Below the pieces are notes generated by a model. The model was not told where the DNA came from, made no database searches, and saw nothing but the letters and a program-made list of their open reading frames with translations. Positions 20,580 through 32,047 of a DNA stretch of 64,000 nucleotides are shown piece after piece (position 1 is the stretch's first letter; each line of letters starts with the position of its first letter). A program made the position numbers and the translations under genes. The DNA lies in contig CM054118.1 of NCBI GenBank assembly GCA_028673005.1, positions 3,493,410 to 3,557,409 on the forward strand, written 5' to 3'. Origin of the DNA: Tanypteryx hageni. Lineage: Eukaryota; Arthropoda; Insecta; Odonata; Petaluridae.

Positions 20580-21483
20580 ACCTCATTTTTATGGATGCTG
20601 TGATCGTCCCCATGAAAATGTTACAGGTGCGAGCGCTTGACAAACCCACCTGCAAAAAGAGAAGGAAAAACGCTCTAACTAACGGAGTGAAAATCGTGGA
20701 AGCGCCATTATGGCAGAAAGTAAAGATCTATGTAAGAGGTTCTCTCCGTTTTCGTCAAAGTAAGCACAGTCCGCGTCTAGAATGCTCTTGAATAAAACAG
20801 ATACGCGAATCTTGAGCTGTGTCAGCTGTGAGAATGTCAAAGAAGGTCCTGTATGAAGAATCCTCAAAGGCCACGTAATATCTTCCAGGCATTGTGGATC
20901 TCAACAAAACTGCAGAAGTCTTTGCACATGTACGTTTTGGTGAGCTAAATGTGAATAAAAATACTTTCCATGTGAAATGATAGTTTTTGAGGTTTAAATG
21001 GAGCAATAATGATATCCACATCTAAATCTGTTCATAATGGTGCATCAAAGTGCGGTAAAGTCTCGATTAGCCGTGTTAATTTGTGCTTAGATAAGAACGG
21101 GCAATTTGAAAACGAGGAAAAGCAAGATGAATATTCAGGGATAATCTAGAACTTACCGTAACTAATCAAATCTTAACATTTATTTTTACTGACACCTATA
21201 AGTGGAAAGAATACTAACTTAGGTGGTTTAATCCAAGAGTTTTATGCAATATATTTTATTCTTCATCATTGAAATCCAGCAATGTGCATATCATCTGACA
21301 TAAGAGTATGACATTGGTGGAATAAAGATTACCATTAATTAATTTCATAATGAATAACAATATATTTTAAATTCCTATAATAAATCAATTTTTTAAATTA
21401 TAATTCAGATTAGTTCAAGTTAAAACTTAGGCTATAATTCTGACATTCCGATAACTTAAATGTATTACATTTATCCTTTTGTA
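20580..21483. other. AT-rich spacer, no gene seen
   Basis: Several short frames without known motifs. Confidence 0.6.
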
Positions 21484-22236
21484 TGACTCAAAAGCAATCA
21501 AGATTTCATGCTTCGAGAGAGAGAGAGAGACACAACTGTCTCATATTACATTAATCTCATAAAGTACTTGAAAATAGTTAAACGATACGATACCCCTTCG
21601 GTGACACTGCTGCTGCCAATAGGAAATCAAATATAATACACTGGCAAAAAGACAAGAAATATACTAACAATTATATTGGAGTGACATAATACAAAGCAGA
21701 AATATAGTAAAATACTTCATAGAAATGTCCACTTTGAGGAATCACAAACGATACGAAAAGAATTCGACTCGCAGGGTAATCTTCCGCAGGCCTCGGCTCA
21801 GGTGTGCCCGTTCTGAGTCCTTTTTCGTTCTCCCTCTCACTCCGTCTATCTTTCTCTCTCTCACTGCTCGTGGCGACGTTGTCGGATCGGAAGTCCCCTA
21901 GTTCACACTGAAATGCGAGTAGAGCGCACTGCACTCGCGAACGATTATTGGCTCTGGGGGGTTGATGGTGGCGTTCTCTTCTGGGCTAATATCTGTTGCT
22001 GTAAAAGTCGGAACTCTGTACGTACGCGTTTGCCGAAGTACTCGCGTTTGCCGAAGCACTCGCGTTTGCCGAAGTCCGAGCGTATGCCGAAGTGCGTGCG
22101 TATGCAGGGGTGCGTGCGTATGCAGGGGTGCGTCGTTTGCTGACACGAAAAACTGATGGGGAACTCGACAAATTGTCAAAAAGGGGAAAATGCTGCAGTG
22201 TGACTCAAATGCAATCAACATTTCACGCTTCGAGAG
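21484..22236. repeat. 36-base direct repeat pair enclosing a GC-rich segment
   Basis: TGACTCAAAAGCAATCAAGA (21484 on) and TGACTCAAATGCAATCAACA (22200 on) each continue as TTTCAYGCTTCGAGAG. The 680 bases between them include a CT-rich block (21820-21870), an ATTGG box and the 18-bp minisatellite. This could be a local duplication or the ends of an unknown element. Confidence 0.5.
22023..22140. repeat. 18-bp minisatellite (CGCGTTTGCCGAAGTACT)n
   Basis: About six units drifting from CGCGTTTGCCGAAGTACT to GTGCGTATGCAGGGGTGC. All six frames are open or nearly so across it because the unit is a multiple of three; no gene is implied. Confidence 0.85.
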
Positions 22237-22239
22237 TTG

Positions 22240-23010
22240 CCGCGTAATTATTTTTGAGACAAAAGGTTTTGGAGAAATCGACTACATATTTTCTTTACAA
22301 TCCGCTGAAACGGTTTCTCATTGCGCAACATTTTCCGTGAGCGAATGAAGAAATAAAAATAGCGTTTCGTTGCCCGATCAAATTAAAATTATCCATCGCT
22401 ATAGTAATTGTTTAAATAGTTTTCCAGCATAATTACTCTCCAACTTGTTTCAACAGATTTAATAAATGACCCATCCCCTGCAATATCTACACCTTTCATC
22501 AATCCGCCCATACTAATAAATGAAGGTATATCAATACTTAACCTCAATCTGTAGCACAGTTCCCATAACAGGCAATGAATCCCAACCAGCAGAGTAATTA
22601 ATCTCTCCCTCTAATTTGGAGCGCAGTTTCTTAGATTAAGTGACGCGCCCGAAAGATATTCGAAACATAGAATTTCATCCCTTTGGGGACTGAGAACGCT
22701 ATACGATAACTCGCGCGTATCTCTTTCTCATTCTCTCATCTCTCTACATCCTGTCACATCTACTCTGCCCCCTTCTCCTTTCCCCTTACCCTCTCACTCC
22801 TCTCGCCAATTTCGGTTTAGCCTCGAGCGGTTGTCATGGGAACCATCCATTCACTCCTCATTATCATCGTAGCACGTCATTATCGATTGGGAGCGATGAA
22901 GTTGAAGACTTCATTTCACTTAGCCCGGCGGCTGGTTATTACGGCGGCGGTGTGATGGAGAGATGGGAGCAAATTGGGAAGTTGCTGAGGTCGGTGTGGC
23001 GTGTGACGTA
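22240..23010. other. Spacer with mixed GC content
   Basis: No gene is seen. 22860-22960 is a short GC-rich block (AGCCCGGCGGCTGGTTATTA). Confidence 0.55.
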
Positions 23011-23014
23011 AGGT

Positions 23015-23287
23015 TTACGGCATATCCACTCCTATAGGCACTGTGATTTCCTGATTAACACTTTTTTTAATCGAATATTGCGTCGGCATCGCTAATAGGC
23101 TTCTAAAAATGATAAAGCAACCGTGGCATCCGAAAAATTTGGTCAATGCGCCGACTTTCCCACATCCGTATGCTTCTACTCCATACAATATTACTGTATG
23201 GACAGCTTTGCGGAAGCTAGGCGTAAAGCTCGATATAAATATCAGCCTTGGCCATAAAATTCCTTCAAAGGCCTTTTCAAAATCCAC
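23015..23287 (-). pseudogene. LINE reverse transcriptase relic with internal deletion
   Basis: The minus frame starts 'MDFEKAFEGILW', which resembles RT motif A (D-x-x-KAF-D), and passes directly to 'VHTVILYGVEAYGCGKV', which resembles the thumb segment ('ALYGAETWTL'-like) of the LINEs elsewhere in the window, then 'VNQEIT'. The palm between them is missing. The assignment rests on these short similarities only. Confidence 0.45.
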
Positions 23288-23639
23288 AACCTAGGGATGA
23301 TAAGGACTTTAATAGAAAAGAAACATTGAATGCAACTTGGATGGTTTTGTGCGCTATGTGTATTTGAGAAATCCTTTGAGAGAGTTTGACGGCCTAGACC
23401 GCCTACGGCTCTTTAACGTTTTGCCTGAGGCTCTCTAAAACAGCTTTTTTTACGGTTTAAAGCGCCTGCAACGTCAGATTCACTCGTGATTTCAATACCA
23501 AAAGTTAACATTTGCATTTGCAAATGTTGCGACAAATGAACTGACCAATTTTTTTAAATAAGAACAGTTTCATTCACTTATGCTGCACCTCTCTTCCCGT
23601 ATTCTGACCCCTGGATGGAAAATAGAAGTGAATTGGTGA

Positions 23640-24440
23640 GATAGGCGTATTATAATAAAACTGTATGGGAAACAGACTGCGCAGGTAAGAGTAGAAGAGG
23701 AAGAAAAATGTTAGGCAATGCTAGGAAGAGGCGCGAGAATCGTTTGCACGCTGTTCAATATGTATGCTGAAGAAATTAAATGAAAAACATATTAAGTTTA
23801 AAAAAGAGGAGGTAGCCTAATCAAAGCAGTTTTATTCGCGGATGAGAAAGCAATAGAGAGTGACTCGGAAAAGAGCTTCCAGATGTTTGAATGATGAGGG
23901 AGAGGGATTCGAAATGAAAATATGAGAAGAAAACTAGTCATGAGATTTATCTAGGTCGGAGATCCGCGGTAGAGCATTACAATGAATGGGGAGAAGCTTG
24001 AATAAGTAGAATATTTTAGTCATAATTCTACCTAAATAGTTATTTAGGATAATTTTTAAGATGCACTATAAGAAAAGATTATGTGAGTAGACTAAAGACA
24101 TTTGAGATGTGGGTATCACGTAGAACGGAGAAAATCAGTCGCCAAATTTTATTTAAATAATGTATATTTACTTCTGTAATTCAATAATGAAAATAAAGGT
24201 CTTTTGAATCTTGAATCTGAGATAGAAACAAATGAACAGCTGGAGAAAATAGAAGCATAATTTGTATAATGAGGGAAAGCAGAATAAATGGATGGGTCAA
24301 ATTTTTTAGAGTTTAAATGATAGGATATAGGTAAAGATATAAGAAAGGGAAAAGAATGTTAAATATCTCATAAGAAGGGGATGGATATCAGAAGGTGAAG
24401 AGTTGGGGAAGATTGGGATGGTTGAGCCAAAAACTTACCG
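23640..24440 (+). pseudogene. RTE-like LINE reverse transcriptase, heavily decayed
   Basis: Fragments in changing plus frames follow RT order. 'KLYGKQTAQVRVEEE' and 'TLFNMYAEE' (motif B end) lie near 23660-23775, 'AVLFADEKAIESDSEKSFQM' (catalytic FADD altered to FADE) near 23830-23890, and 'RLKTFEMWVSRRTEKIS' near 24090-24135. They match the layout of the 48-kb LINE. Many stops and frameshifts. Confidence 0.65.
24140..24225 (+). mobile_element. Short LINE 3' tail inserted in the decayed LINE
   Basis: AATAAAGGTCTTTTGAATCT with TGAATC after it resembles the Jockey 3' terminus at 16785-16820. It separates 'TEKIS' from the continuation 'EIETNEQLEKIE' of the host LINE, so it is probably an 80-base, extremely 5'-truncated insertion. 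No TSD resolved. Confidence 0.35.
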
Positions 24441-25375
24441 AATAATAGAAAACCTTTGATGGCTCTATAGTTATATATTTAGAGGCATACGGTTTAAGTC
24501 GTATTTTTATAATAAAATGCTCCATCGTAGGATGATTTTAATTAAAATCCTTTCGATCATGTTTGAGTAAACTGACATTTTGTAAAATCGACAAGAATAA
24601 ACTAAACTCGGTTTTAGCGCGTCTGTTAACTTCTAAATTGGCTCTATTCCTGTCAGTAGCCCAAAAGTAAGATGGTTCTTCGGATTCTGTTGAGCCGTTC
24701 AGCCTTCAGAGCCGCGCATAGACAGACAACAGTCAGACGGAATTTTAAGAACCACTTTTTTGTACTCAGGGGCACTTAAAACGAATTTATTCACGATCGC
24801 GATACGTTCTCTATGTAATTCTTATATGAATAGGTGATATTTGTTAACCCTCTCTCATCCGAGTTTAAATGCCCAATATCTCCAAATTTGAATCTATTTT
24901 AGCCAAAAATTCTTTGTTGATAAATCGCTTTATATATGTTGCAATTATTCCGAATATATTTTAAATAAATTTTTCTAGTTTTTTGAAGATGTTTATTATA
25001 TCTCCCGCTACTGCATGAAAGCTTTCCTCTCTCTCTTTTATTTTCTTAGTTTTATTATCTCCATCCTCAAGCACATCATAACACGAGTTATTCATCTATT
25101 CTATGACGTCATTTTTAGGAAAAACCAATTTTGGAGTCATTTAAATAATAAATTCATTAAGACCAACTCATCTTTCTGAATTAAATAATTCCAGTTGTTT
25201 ACATCTCTTTCAAACTTTGATCAGCCACAATAACTGCAACAAGGTTATGACCTATTCTTGAATTTTTCAGCCATAAGACGATTTCGACGTTTTGATAAGT
25301 AGGTGGCTCATAGTTAAAATGGAATATGTTTTCTGCCATTTTCTCTATCTATGAATAACATTAATGCTAGAAGTA
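24441..25375. other. AT-rich spacer, no gene seen
   Basis: No recognised repeat end or coding signal. Confidence 0.6.
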
Positions 25376-26195
25376 GAAGTGGGATTTACAAAATAGGGAT
25401 TATACAAATTTTGATATTTTAATTTGTTTGCCCGTTAAGAATTCTTAAAGTTTAAACGAATAGGTAAATGTTTAGTTACTACGAAGCGAGTTATAGAGCT
25501 GAAATTTTCAAGTTATTTAGAGTTTAGTCTATTTAAACGAATAACCATTTCATTGTATTTATGAAATTCTTATTGCGCCCGTTAAAATTATTTAAGTTTA
25601 AACAATTAGATAAATGTTATTTCACTTCTAAATGTGCTACAAATTTAAAATTTGGCAGAAATGTGTGACGTTATTAGCCCAATGTGGAAAATGTATAATA
25701 TTTTTAAAATTGCAAAAATTAGCGATTCCTTTACTCCATTATTTTTCCATAAGGAAAAAAGAAAATCGGTCCCGACGAGAAATTTTAATATTAAGATTGG
25801 GATCCGAAATTTTTAATTTATTTAGATTTTAGTCTATATAAACGAATAAACATTTCAATGTATTCATGAGGTTGTTATTGCGGCCGCTAAAAATTATTTA
25901 AAATTATACAATTAGATAAATGTTATTTCACTTCTAATTTTGCTATAAATTTAACATTTGGCAGAAATGTGTGGCATTATTAACCCAATGTGGGAGAAGT
26001 ATAATATTCCTAAAATTGCAAAAATTAGTGATTGTTTACTCCATTATTGTTCCATAATGAAAAAACGAAAATCGCTGCGGAGGTGAAATCTTAAGAATTA
26101 AAAGACTATTTGTAATGATGAAATGTCTGTCGGAAAAATGAATGTTTTTTCAAGGTGAGATGAAATGCATGCAGTATGCAAGCACCTTCTACTAG
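25376..26195 (+). mobile_element. HelA Helitron-like element, copy A1 (5'-truncated)
   Basis: Ends GCATGCAGTATGCAAGC, ACCTTCTA, CTAG (26192-26195), then T: a hairpin and CTRR end of Helitron type. The body starts mid-element. About 300 bases (25510-25800) are tandemly duplicated at 25812-26095. Non-coding. Confidence 0.6.
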
Positions 26196-26259
26196 TATGT
26201 TGTATGTATGTTATCATTATATATCGACGTTTCTTACAGAGGAGGATATATATAACATA
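26196..26259. repeat. Centre of a large inverted repeat with the HelA 35-base end module
   Basis: Copies A1 (+) and A2 (-) face each other with their 3' ends across 64 bases. The spacer includes TCATTATATATCGACGTTTC through GAGGAGGATA (26213-26247), the module found at HelA 5' ends elsewhere, here between two 3' ends. Confidence 0.6.
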
Positions 26260-26996
26260 CTAGCAGTTGGTGCTTGAATACTGCAAGGATTTCATCTCAC
26301 CTTGAAAAAACATTCATTTTTCCGACAGACATTTCATCATTACAAATAGTCTTTTAATTCTAAAGATTTCACCTCCGCAGCGATTTTCGTTTTTCCCACA
26401 TGTAAAAATAATAGTTTAAAACAATCCCCAAATGTTGCAATTTTAAAAATTTTACACTATCATCATTATGGGGTACTAATGCTACACATTTTAGCTAAAT
26501 TTCTAAGTTGTAGCACTTCTAGAAGTAAAATAATATTTTTCTAATTATTTAAATTTAAATAATTTTTAACGGTCGCCGCAATTCATAAATGGTAAAATTA
26601 AAATTTTTATTTGTGTAATTTTACTACTCTGCAAATAATTGAAAAAATATATATAAATAAATAAATAACTAAACAGTTATCTATTTGTCTAAATTTTAAG
26701 AATTTTTAACTGCCAAACAAATTAAAATATCAAAATTTGTATAATCCCTATTTCGTTTTTTTTAAGAATTCAACTTACTAAAAAAATTTCAACTCCGTAG
26801 CACATGCGAAAATACATAAACCTTGAAAATTTGTTTAAACAATTGCGAATTTTTAGCGGCCGCATTGTTGCACTTTTTCAATATTTTCGTTTTTTCTAGT
26901 CGGCTTTGCACAAAATCCTACCTAAGAAAAAAATTTCGAATCTCCAGCTCATCTGGAAGTACCTAAACATTAGTATCTTCCTATATATTATATGTT
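26260..26996 (-). mobile_element. HelA copy A2
   Basis: Starts on the plus strand with CTAGCAGTTGGTGCTTG (reverse of the 3' end) and runs to the AAACATTAGTATCTTCC block that marks the 5' side. Period to the next copy is 740 bases, head to tail. Confidence 0.6.
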
Positions 26997-26999
26997 ATA

Positions 27000-27733
27000 C
27001 TAGTAGTTGGTGCTTGCATTCTGCAAGCATATCATCTCAACATAAAAAACATTAATTTTTCATATTTTATCATTACAAATATTTTATAAATTCTAAATAT
27101 TTCTCCTCCGCAGCGATTTACGTTTTTCCCTTATGTAAAAATAATAGATTAAAACAATCCCAAAACTTTGCAATTTTATGAATTTTATACTTTCTTCATT
27201 ATGGGGTGCTAATGCTACACATTTCTGCCAAATTTTTAAGTTGTAGTACTTGTAGAAGTGAAATAATATTTTTCCAATTGTTTAAATTTTAAACATTTTT
27301 AACGGCCGCCGCAATATGTTTATGGAGATATTCAAATGTTTATTTGTGCAAATGCGCTACTCTGTACATAACTTGAAATTTCAGCTTCCTAGCTCATCCC
27401 GTAATGTTTAAACAGTTATCTATTTGTTTAAACTTTAAGAATTTTTAACTGCCAAACAAATTAACATATCAGAATTTGTATAATCCCTGTTTCGTTTTTT
27501 TACGAATTCTACTTAAAAAAAATTTCAGCTCTGTAGCACATGCGGAAATACATAAACCTTGAAATTTTTTTTAAACAATTGCGAATTTTTAGCGTCCGCA
27601 TTGTTGCACTTTTTCAAAATTTTCGTTTTTTCTAGTCGGTTTTGCACAAAATCCTACCTAAGAAAAAAATTTCGAATCTCCAGCTCACCTGGAAGTGCCT
27701 AAACATTAGTATCCTCCTATATGTTATATCCTC
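27000..27733 (-). mobile_element. HelA copy A3
   Basis: Same organisation as A2, with TGCTTGCATTCTGCAAGC hairpin beside CTAG at 27000-27003 and the 5' side at AACATTAGTATCCTCCTATA. Confidence 0.6.
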
Positions 27734-28035
27734 CTCCTCAGCCCAATCCAATCCTTGTGTGTACGGTCTGAAGGACCAAGCGAAGGCTGTCTTCGTGAGT
27801 AGTTACTCACCACACCAGCCGGAGTGACAATGCGCAATGGGGAACTTAAGCGTAAATTAAACGTAACATCAGAGCCTTATGGCGAAGAAACATATGATTT
27901 TTCACTAAATCTAAAATGCACTAAATACTAACATAAAAAATAAACACTATAAACAATAATTTGCAAAAGAGGAAAAGTTTTTTTGTTTTTTTTTTCTTTT
28001 TATTTTTTAAAAAATTTTTTGTTTTTTCCAATAAG
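27734..28035. other. Unique segment between HelA copies
   Basis: Includes CCTTGTGTGTACGGTCTGAA and a T-rich run. Unlike its neighbours; origin unknown. Confidence 0.5.
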
Positions 28036-28122
28036 ATATTATATTATAAGAAACGTCGATATATAATGACGTTATCTCCTCCTCTGTAAGGAACGTCTAT
28101 ATAGAATGATAACAGGAGGATA
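28036..28122. repeat. Two inverted HelA end modules
   Basis: AAGAAACGTCGATATATAAT and, further on, CTCCTCCTCTGTAAGGAACG with TCTATATAGAATGA. These are two copies of the 35-base end module in the orientation opposite to that at 57445. Confidence 0.6.
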
Positions 28123-29177
28123 CTAATGTCCAGCCCAAACTACAAGAGCTAGAGAGCTCAAAGTTTAAATTTTTTTTAGATATGATGGAGAAACCTACAG
28201 ATAAAATGAGACTTCTTACCTAATTGACATTAGTTCGACTTTAGAAATTCCGAAATTTGCGTTTTTTCCCATAAGAAAAGCATTGCGCCATTTTTGTAAA
28301 TTAATTATTGGCACTTGCCGGTAAGCTAGAAAAATGAAATTTTCAGTGTTGCTAGATGGCTGTAATATCTTTTAGGAACTACTGTCACTTTTGCTTACAG
28401 TGTCTTGGGTTTGACTCCAGAGACCCCGGAATATCTCCCATAAGTTAGTATGGGAAAACGCAATCCAGTGCGTAGACCAATCTAATAAGTTTAGGAAGCT
28501 GAAATTTTGCAAGATTATAGAACTTTTCTCATAACCAACTATAATAATCGAAAACATAAAAACTGTTAATTTTTGGGGTTGTTTTAACCTCATTTGAACA
28601 TTGAAGTTTTATAATTTTTATCTTGAAAATATATGCTGTAGGTTCGAGTTTTTGAAATCATATTGTAAAAAATTATACATAGAAAAAAGGAAATTTTGAA
28701 AAAGTTCAAAAATTCGACCGCTAAAAATTCGCAATAGTTTAAACATATTTTTGAAGTTTGTGTATTATCGAAAGTGCTACGAAGCTGAAATTTTTAACCG
28801 GTAGATTTTGTGAAAAAAACGAAATAAAAAATTATAAAAATTTTAGTATTTTACTTTCTTTGGCTGTTAAAATTTTTTAAAGTTTAAACTAATAGATAAA
28901 TGTTTAGGTACTTCGGGGCAAGCTAGGAAGCTGAAATTTTACAGTTATGTACAGATTAATGCATTGAAACTGACAAAAGTTAAAAAATCTCCAACAAAGT
29001 GTTATTGCGGCCGTATTAAACTTTTAAAATTTAATCAACTAAATAATTATTATTTCACTTCTAGATGATCTTTTGAATTAAAGAAATATTTGCCATGACG
29101 AAATATCTCTCTGAAAAATGAATGTTTTCTCAAGGAGAGATGTCAAATGCTTGCAGTATGCAAGCACCTTCTACTAG
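28123..29177 (+). mobile_element. HelA copy A4, longer variant
   Basis: Begins AGGAGGATACTAATG and ends GCTTGCAGTATGCAAGC, ACCTTCTA, CTAG (29174-29177). About 320 bases longer than the 735-base monomer; 28140-28560 contains extra, poorly matching sequence. Confidence 0.55.
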
Positions 29178-29948
29178 TATGTTATATCCTGCTATGTAAG
29201 GAACGTCTATATATAATGATATAGGAGGATACTAATGTTTAGGCACTTCCAGATGAGCTGGATATTCGAAATTTTTTTTCTTAGGTAGCATTTTGTGCAA
29301 AACCGACTAGGAAAAAGGAAAATTGTGAAAAAGTGCAACAATGCGGCCGCTAAAAATTCGCAATTGTTTAAACAAATTTTTAATGTTTATGTATTTTCGA
29401 ATGTGCTACGAAGCTGAAATTTTTTTTATAAATAGAATTTGCAAAAACAAAGAAATAGGGATTACACAAATTTTGATCATTTAATTTGTTAGGCAGTTAA
29501 AAACTCTTCAAATTTAAACAAATAGGTAAATGTTTAGATACTAAGGGGTAAGATAGGGAGCTGAAATTTTTAAGATACTTAGAGATTAGTCTAGAAAAAC
29601 GAATAAACTTTTCACTGTATCCATGAAATTGATATTGCGGCCATTAAAAATTAATTAATTTTAAACAATTAGATAAATGTTATTTCACTTCTAGATGTGC
29701 TACAAATTTAAAGTTTGGCGGAAATGTGTGGCATTATTAACCCAATACGTGAAAATTATAATATTCATAAAATTGCCAAAATTAGTGATTGTTTTACTCC
29801 AATATTTTTCCATAAGGAAAAAACGAAAATCGGTCCCGAGGAGAAATCTTATTAATTTATGAAATATTTCCCATGATGAAATAACTCTCTAAAAAATGAA
29901 TTTTTTTAAGGTTAGATGAAATGCTTGCAGTATGCAAGCACCTTCTAG
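29178..29948 (+). mobile_element. HelA copy A5
   Basis: Preceded by an inverted end module (29188-29221, TATGTAAGGAACGTCTATAT), body from AGGAGGATACTAATG, 3' end GCTTGCAGTATGCAAGC then CACCTTCTAG. Length matches the monomer. Confidence 0.6.
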
Positions 29949-30052
29949 TAGTATAACATATAGGAGGATACTAATGTTTAGGCACTTTCAGATGAGATGG
30001 AAATTCGAAATTTTTTTCTTAAGTAGGATTTTGTGCAAAACCCACTAGACAA
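29949..30052 (+). mobile_element. HelA copy A6, 5' fragment
   Basis: ACATATAGGAGGATACTAAT followed by the first 80 bases of the body, ending abruptly near ACCCACTAGAC. Confidence 0.6.
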
Positions 30053-30194
30053 GAATTTATAGAGAACTGGCAGCATGAATTTTAATCCAATATGGTACAT
30101 ATAATATTCATATAATGATAATGATAATGTTTATTTATTTCTTTGATGCAAATACAATATATGCAATATATAAATAAATAAGCAAAACAGCATA

Positions 30195-30486
30195 TTTCAA
30201 CCGGGTCGGCTAAACAGGGCTACCACAATTTCAAGGTTAGAATTTTTCTGTAACTACGAGATTAGAAGTTTTTAGCTCAACCGATTTCAAAAAGAAATTT
30301 CGCCTCTAGGGCGAGTGTAGAATGGCAAAATTAAATTAACCTGTTTCGAGCGTATCTATTATGCAGTGCTACCACCATATAAGGAAATAAAATTTTCTGA
30401 TTTCAAAGCAAATACATGATTACGCTACGGCGAATTTGACGAAAAGCACTTATGTAACACTGGAAACCCGTGCACACCCCTACTTG
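30195..30486 (+). mobile_element. Helentron-like element, 3' part
   Basis: 30197-30262 matches 775-840. The end CGGCGAATTTGACGAAAAGC, hairpin AACACTGGAAACCCGTG, CACACCCCTACTTG matches 1895-1961. With the 622 copy this gives a complete outline of about 500 bases for the family. Confidence 0.5.
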
Positions 30487-30834
30487 TTATTTTCCCAAAC
30501 GACAGGTAAAGTAGGATAGAAGCATAAGGAGATTTAAGAGAGAGAGATACAGTGAGCGATAGGAGAGGAGAAAGGGGAGTGAATACATGGAACGTAGTGT
30601 GTGTGAGAGAGGGAAAAAGAAGTATGAGATGGATCGACGGAACCACTCACCGGATGGACCCAGACGGTGATCATTCGAATTTATTCCAAGTGCGGTCACC
30701 ACGCGGCGGGAGAAGCTGTTCCGAAACTGGGTCGTCCCTTTTCAATCCTTCCCCTTTCCGAAGGACTTTGAGCTCACGCTTTCTCTACTGCACTCCACCT
30801 CCTCTTCGCCCCATCATCGCTCGAATATCTTAAA
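30487..30834. other. Spacer, no gene seen
   Basis: Short frames without known motifs; a GAGAGAGA patch at 30538. Confidence 0.55.
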
Positions 30835-31440
30835 CCCCTCCCCTCCTCATCCCCTTCCCTCCCACCTCCCTCTCCCCTCCTCATCCCCTCCCCCTCCTCA
30901 GCCCCTCCCCCTCCCCTCCTCCTCCCTTTCCCCTTTTCCTCCCCTCCCCTCCTCCTTCTCTCTGCTCCTCCTCCCCTCCCCTCTCCCCCATCCCCTTCTC
31001 CTCCCCTCCCACCTCCCCTCCCCAACCCCTCCCATCCTCCTCTCCTCCATTCCTCCTTCTCCCTTTCCTTCCTCTTCTCCCCTCCCCATCCCTCCCCCCC
31101 TCCCCTCCCCCTTTTCATCCCATCCCATCCCCTCACCTCTCCTCCCCCTCCCCTCTTCTCCCCTCCCCTTCTCCTCCAATCCCTTCCATCCTCCCCAACC
31201 CCTCCCATCCTCTCCTCCATTCCTCCTCCCCTCCCCTCCTCCTCCCTTCCCCTCCTCCTCCCTTCCCCTCCTCTCCTCCCCTCCTCTTCTCCCCTCCCCA
31301 TCCCTCCATCTCTCCCCTCTCCTCTCCACCTCCTACCCTCTCCTCTTCCTCTCCTCCCCTCCTTCCCTCCCTAACCCTCTTCCTCCCCTCCCATACTCCT
31401 CTCCTTTCCTCTTCCTCCCCTCCTCCTCCCTACTCCACCC
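30835..31440. repeat. CT-rich tract (CCTCCCCTCC)
   Basis: Six hundred bases of almost pure pyrimidine on the plus strand made of CCTCCCCTCCTCCTCCC-type units. The two long glycine/arginine/glutamate minus frames are artefacts. Confidence 0.95.
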
Positions 31441-32047
31441 CGTTTACGGAAGGTGATTGGCGACAGGACATCCGGACTCGCACAAAATACGGGAACGGAC
31501 TTCGGGAGAGGAAAATGACTCCCTTGGGAGAGATTTCTATCGGGAAGAGGGAGCTATAGTGGCGTAAAGAGGGGGCGGACGAGTTCGGAGGGGTTTAAAA
31601 GGGCCTTGCATGCAGTCCATCACGGTAATAGAAATGCATGGCCGCACTTAATGTTCCCCCGCGGATGGGGCCAAAGGCTAGCAAATAACATGGATCTCCT
31701 TTAAAAGGTGGCATTAGAGACGGCCTATGTTGAAACGAAGGTATTCCTTATTGGATGATTCGCTTATGGGCCATGTTCGTTTTTTTATGGGAGCAAAAAT
31801 GTTAATATCACATGCATTCGTTTTTTGGATGCGATCTGATTTGTGGTGATGTTCAGTTTTACAGTAAATGTGGCGCTATTTAGCAGAGTGTTCTATTTTT
31901 CATTAAATCCATATAATTCCGAAGACTTTTGCAAAGAAAAATATTTCCGGCAAATATTCCGTATTCCCTCTTTTTAAAATATTAATTCATGACGAATATT
32001 CCAAATAACTACTCATTCTGCACACGCAACACTGCACACTATTTACG
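31441..32047. other. GC-richer island then spacer
   Basis: 31450-31720 is non-repetitive and richer in GC (GGGGGCGGACGAGTTCGGAG; GGGTTTAAAAGGGCC; CCCCCGCGGATGGGG). It may be a conserved regulatory element; nothing more can be said from the sequence. Confidence 0.3.

Noticed and set aside
20029..20791. Overlapping frames of 112-208 codons on both strands
   Set aside because: They consist of Gly/Arg/Glu or Pro/Leu/Ser repeats imposed by the GA minisatellite; no domain, no start context, and all frames are open at once.
30774..31329. Minus-strand frames of 143 and 175 codons
   Set aside because: Products of the CT-rich tract; low-complexity Gly/Glu/Arg only.
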